Below, one piece after another: positions 61,192-64,000 of a DNA stretch of 64,000 bases (position 1 is its first letter; each line of letters opens with the position of its first letter). Source of the stretch: Pseudomonas furukawaii (GTDB taxonomy: Bacteria > Pseudomonadota > Gammaproteobacteria > Pseudomonadales > Pseudomonadaceae); assembly GCF_002355475.1 (NCBI RefSeq), contig NZ_AP014862.1:3720001-3784000 (forward strand). Reading direction: 5' to 3'. Both the position numbers and the translations under genes were made by a program. Under the pieces are notes generated by a model. That model made no database searches, was not told where the DNA came from, and saw only the letters and a program-made list of their open reading frames with translations.

Positions 61192-61319
61192 GACGGGGTA
61201 CCCGGGTTCGTCGGTGTCACCCTGTTGCGGCCGAAGGCCGAGGAACTTGAGGGCCATTCGACCAGCGGCATTGATCTGCGACGGCGCGCCCGCTGGGCCA
61301 GGGACGCTATAACTGAACC

Positions 61320-63308
61320 ATGCCCCTTTTGACCGGGAGTCTCATCTTGTCAGGCAACCTGCTGATCATCCTGGCGGCGTCGCTGGTCATCATCGCCCTC
61401 TTCCATCGCCTGCGCCTGCCGCCCGTACTCGGCTACCTCTGCGTGGGGCTGCTGCTGGGTCCGGCGGCCCTGAGCTGGGTCGATTACGACCGCAGCCTGC
61501 CCCAACTGGCGGAGCTGGGCATCGTCTTCCTGCTGTTCACGCTGGGGCTGGAGTTTTCGCTGCCGCGCATGGTCGCGCTGCGGCGGGTGGTGTTCGGCTT
61601 CGGCACCCTGCAGGTCCTGGCCTGCGGCCTGCCGTTGGCGGCCTTGCTGATGCTGTTCGGCCTTTCCACCACCCCGGCGCTGCTGCTGGGGATCGGGCTA
61701 TCGCTGTCCTCCACGGCGATAGTCGGCAAGGAGCTGGTGAGCCTCGGCGAGGTCTTCGCGCCCCATGGGCAGAACGCGATCGGGGTACTGATCTTCCAGG
61801 ACCTGGTCGCCGTGCTCCTGCTGACGCTGCTGCCCGTCCTGGCAGGAGGGACGAGCCAGGCCTGGTACCTGGCCGTGGCCATCACCCTGGCCAAGACCCT
61901 GATGCTGTTCTTCGGGCTGCTCGCGGTAAGCCGATGGCTCCTGCCCCGCCTGTTCCACGAAGTGGCACAGGTTCGATCCGCCGAGCTGTTCGTCCTGCTG
62001 GCCCTGGTGATCGTGCTGCTGACGGCCTGGATCACGCACCTGCTGGGGCTGTCGATGGCCCTGGGCGCCTTCCTCGCCGGGATGATGCTTGGCGAGAGCC
62101 ACTACCGGCACCAGATCGAAGCGGACATACGGCCGTTCCGCGACATTCTGCTGGGCCTGTTCTTCGTCACCGTGGGCATGTTGATCGACTGGCATCAGTT
62201 CGCCGAACAGGGCGGGTACATCCTCGGGCTGACGCTGCTTCTGCTCCTGCTCAAAGGCAGCCTCATCACGCTGATCGCGCGCTGGCGCGGCGACGATATC
62301 GAGACGGCCTGGCGCTCGGGCGTGGCCCTGGCCCAGGGCGGCGAGTTCTGCTTCGCGCTGGTGGCCCAGGCGCAGCAGCGGGGCCTGCTGGAAGCCACCC
62401 ACTCCAGCCTGCTGCTGAGCGCCATCTTCTGCTCGATGGCGGTGTCGCCGCTGATGCTGCGGGCCGCCCCGCGCGCGGCACGGATGCTGCGCCGTCGCAA
62501 CCACACAGCGGACCTGGCCGGCACCATCGCCAGCAGCAGCCAGGACCTGTCCGGGCACGTGGTGATCTGCGGCTATGGCCGCGTCGGCCAGTCCATCGCA
62601 CGGATCCTGCAGCAGGAAGCGATCACCTTCATTGCCCTGGACGACGATCCCGTCCGGGTCGAGGAGGCGGCGGCCGGCGAGCGCAACGTTCACTTCGGCG
62701 ACTCCCGTCGGGCTGACCTGCTGGAAGCCGCGGGCACAGTGCGGGCACGGTTGCTGGTGGTGGCGGTGAACGACACCGACGTCGCCCGGGCCGTTGTGGA
62801 GTCCGCCCGCCACCTGCACTCCACGCTGCCCATCCTGGTCCGTACCCGCGATGACAGCCGGCTCTCGGAGTTGCAGGCGGCCGGGGCCACCGAGGTGGTG
62901 CCGGAGGTGCTGGAGTCCAGCCTGCTGCTGGCGTCCCACGCCCTGGTGCTGCTGGGGTTGCCGCAGGCGCGGGTGGAAGCGCAGATGGACCGGATACGCC
63001 GCAATCGCTATCGGTTGCTGCATGGTTACTACCACGGCGCCCAGGGCAACCTCCTGGACATCCGGGGACAGCCCCGGCGGTTGCTGCATGCGATCAATCT
63101 CAGCGAGGACGCTTATGCCTGCGGGCGAAACCTCCGCGAGCTGGACCTCGCCAACCTGGGGCTGGAGGTCCAGGGCGTGCGTCGCCTGGGCGTCCCCCTG
63201 CAATCGTCCGACGACCTGCTGCTTGAGGATGGAGACGCCGTGCTGATCTGCGGTGACCTGCAGGCCATCGAGGCGGGTGAAGCCCTGCTGCTGACCGGCA
63301 AGACCTGA
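61320..63308 (+). CDS. Monovalent cation:proton antiporter, KefB type with RCK domain
   Basis: 662 residues (or from TTG at 61347, which has GGGAG upstream). About 12-13 hydrophobic segments (residues 10-390) of CPA2 type, with LGIVFLLFTLGLEFSLPRM, STAIVGKELVSLGEVF and LLGLFFVTVGMLIDW. Then TrkA-N/RCK (HVVICGYGRVGQSIARILQQE, about 415-435) and a TrkA-C domain (LRELDLANLGLEVQGVRRLGVP). Transports K+ or Na+ against H+, gated by nucleotide. Its stop abuts that of the convergent TetR gene. Confidence 0.9.
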   Translation: MPLLTGSLILSGNLLIILAASLVIIALFHRLRLPPVLGYLCVGLLLGPAALSWVDYDRSLPQLAELGIVFLLFTLGLEFSLPRMVALRRVVFGFGTLQVLACGLPLAALLMLFGLSTTPALLLGIGLSLSSTAIVGKELVSLGEVFAPHGQNAIGVLIFQDLVAVLLLTLLPVLAGGTSQAWYLAVAITLAKTLMLFFGLLAVSRWLLPRLFHEVAQVRSAELFVLLALVIVLLTAWITHLLGLSMALGAFLAGMMLGESHYRHQIEADIRPFRDILLGLFFVTVGMLIDWHQFAEQGGYILGLTLLLLLLKGSLITLIARWRGDDIETAWRSGVALAQGGEFCFALVAQAQQRGLLEATHSSLLLSAIFCSMAVSPLMLRAAPRAARMLRRRNHTADLAGTIASSSQDLSGHVVICGYGRVGQSIARILQQEAITFIALDDDPVRVEEAAAGERNVHFGDSRRADLLEAAGTVRARLLVVAVNDTDVARAVVESARHLHSTLPILVRTRDDSRLSELQAAGATEVVPEVLESSLLLASHALVLLGLPQARVEAQMDRIRRNRYRLLHGYYHGAQGNLLDIRGQPRRLLHAINLSEDAYACGRNLRELDLANLGLEVQGVRRLGVPLQSSDDLLLEDGDAVLICGDLQAIEAGEALLLTGKT

Positions 63309-63866
63309 TCAGAGCCCCTGGCTGAGCATCAACTGGTCAGCGGCGTCCCAGGCCTCGAGGGCCTGTCCGGCCGGCCCCTGGATATGGGCCATGCTGATGG
63401 CCCCCTCCATCAGGTACTGCAACTGCCGCGCGAGCTTCTCGGGGTCCTGGGCTCCCAGCCGCTCCAGTGCGTCGCGAAAGTAGCGCAGGGTGGCCGCCTT
63501 GTAGGAGGCCGAGAGGCGACGCACAGGGTGGTCGCGGTCGTGGAACTCGGCCGCAGCGTTGATGAAGGCGCAGCCACAGAAATCCTCGCCGCGAATCAAG
63601 GCATCCAGCCCCTCGAAGACCTTGCCGATGGCCTCCCGGGGGGGCAGGTGCTCGAACGCCCAGGCCATGCGCTGGGCGGCCGGCGCGAAGCGGGACTCGA
63701 GGGCGGCGACGATCAGCTCGTCCTTGGACTTGAAATGGTTGTAGAGGGTCATCTTGGCCACGCCGGACTCCGCGAGGATGCGGTCGATCCCGGTGGCGTG
63801 GAAGCCTTCGCGGTAGAAAAGCGCGAGGGCGGTGTTGACCAGTTGATCGCGTTTGCTCGATGCCAT
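63309..63866 (-). CDS. TetR-family transcriptional regulator
   Basis: 185 residues. N-terminal HTH (LVNTALALFYREGFHATGIDRILAESGVAKMTLYNHFKSKDELI) and a C-terminal TetR_C domain (GCAFINAAAEFHDRDHPVRRL). GGAGG precedes the ATG. An AGACA-N4-TGTCT element lies ~105 bases upstream at the window edge, toward an unseen divergent gene, as expected of a local repressor. Confidence 0.92.
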   Translation of the reverse strand: MASSKRDQLVNTALALFYREGFHATGIDRILAESGVAKMTLYNHFKSKDELIVAALESRFAPAAQRMAWAFEHLPPREAIGKVFEGLDALIRGEDFCGCAFINAAAEFHDRDHPVRRLSASYKAATLRYFRDALERLGAQDPEKLARQLQYLMEGAISMAHIQGPAGQALEAWDAADQLMLSQGL

Positions 63867-63971
63867 TGCAGCCTCCTGAACCGCCGCATTATGCGCATCC
63901 CTTCCAACCGGCTCAAACCGCGCGAGCAGCGACCTGGAATGCGGGTGGACGATCTAGCTCTTGAAATATAC

Positions 63972-63985
63972 AGACAGGTCTGTCT
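63972..63985. promoter_or_regulatory. Probable TetR operator
   Basis: AGACAGGTCTGTCT: half sites AGACA/TGTCT with GGTC centre. It is next to a TATA-like stretch and divergent to the TetR gene; a target gene would start beyond base 64000. Confidence 0.6.
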
Positions 63986-64000
63986 AGTATCCAGCGCAAC

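Overview
The window is chromosomal DNA of a high-GC gammaproteobacterium, almost certainly a Pseudomonas related to the P. aeruginosa group. The backbone order nqrA-aroP-gap / mfd-csiV / MTI phosphorylase-nagZ-psrA / lexA-sulA / topA / fadAB / uup-slt / cheV / glycerol-3-phosphate oxidoreductase cluster / moeA-moaB-mobA matches the PA2999-PA3034 neighbourhood as I remember it. PsrA and LexA operators sit where expected. No rRNA and no CRISPR array were seen.

Backbone, left part (1-42.9 kb): the start of nqrA (cut by the window edge), an aromatic amino-acid permease, a glyceraldehyde-3-phosphate dehydrogenase with a long N-terminal extension, divergent mfd with csiV and a SWIM/SNF2 ATPase, and a minus-strand run psrA-L,D-transpeptidase-nagZ-methylthioinosine phosphorylase. 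The SOS operon lexA-sulA follows under two LexA boxes. Next come topA and small companions, the beta-oxidation operon fadB-fadA with a near-consensus PsrA box upstream, uup, slt, a MOSC protein, cheV, a lipid kinase and a pirin. A three-gene oxidoreductase/kinase operon (AGPS-like, GlpD-like, FGGY kinase) has a divergent AraC regulator. The molybdopterin genes and a small lipoprotein close this part.

Genomic island (about 42.908-59.550 kb): an integrated P4-like phage satellite sits in the 3' end of tRNA-Pro(CGG). It is bounded by a 17-bp exact repeat of the tRNA end, and TGTATGCC repeats lie near both ends (candidate integrase arm sites). Order: P4-type integrase; a cargo zone with a 124-residue unknown protein, an OLD-family ATPase/TOPRIM nuclease followed by a helical-repeat protein, and an AT-rich Septu-like ATPase + HNH pair whose Walker A is altered; an intact IS66-family element with 8-bp target duplication; then the satellite core. 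The core holds an Ogr/Delta zinc finger, two AlpA regulators, a leader that folds like the P4 CI immunity RNA, a chain of tiny overlapping ORFs, a TOPRIM primase and a DUF927 helicase as separate genes, an iteron array that is a candidate replication origin, and a possible Psu-like protein. There are no capsid, tail or terminase genes, so packaging would depend on a helper phage.

Backbone, right part (59.55-64 kb): the displaced native terminator of the tRNA gene, a glutaredoxin-like protein, a DUF5610-like protein, a KefB-type cation/proton antiporter with RCK domain, and a convergent TetR regulator whose likely operator lies at the right edge.

The most interesting material is the cargo plus the control region of the satellite: the CI-like RNA (71 nt, 14-bp closing stem, complementary segment in a hairpin loop, two matching target segments, one on a ribosome binding site), the iteron origin, and the two ATPase-nuclease defence candidates.
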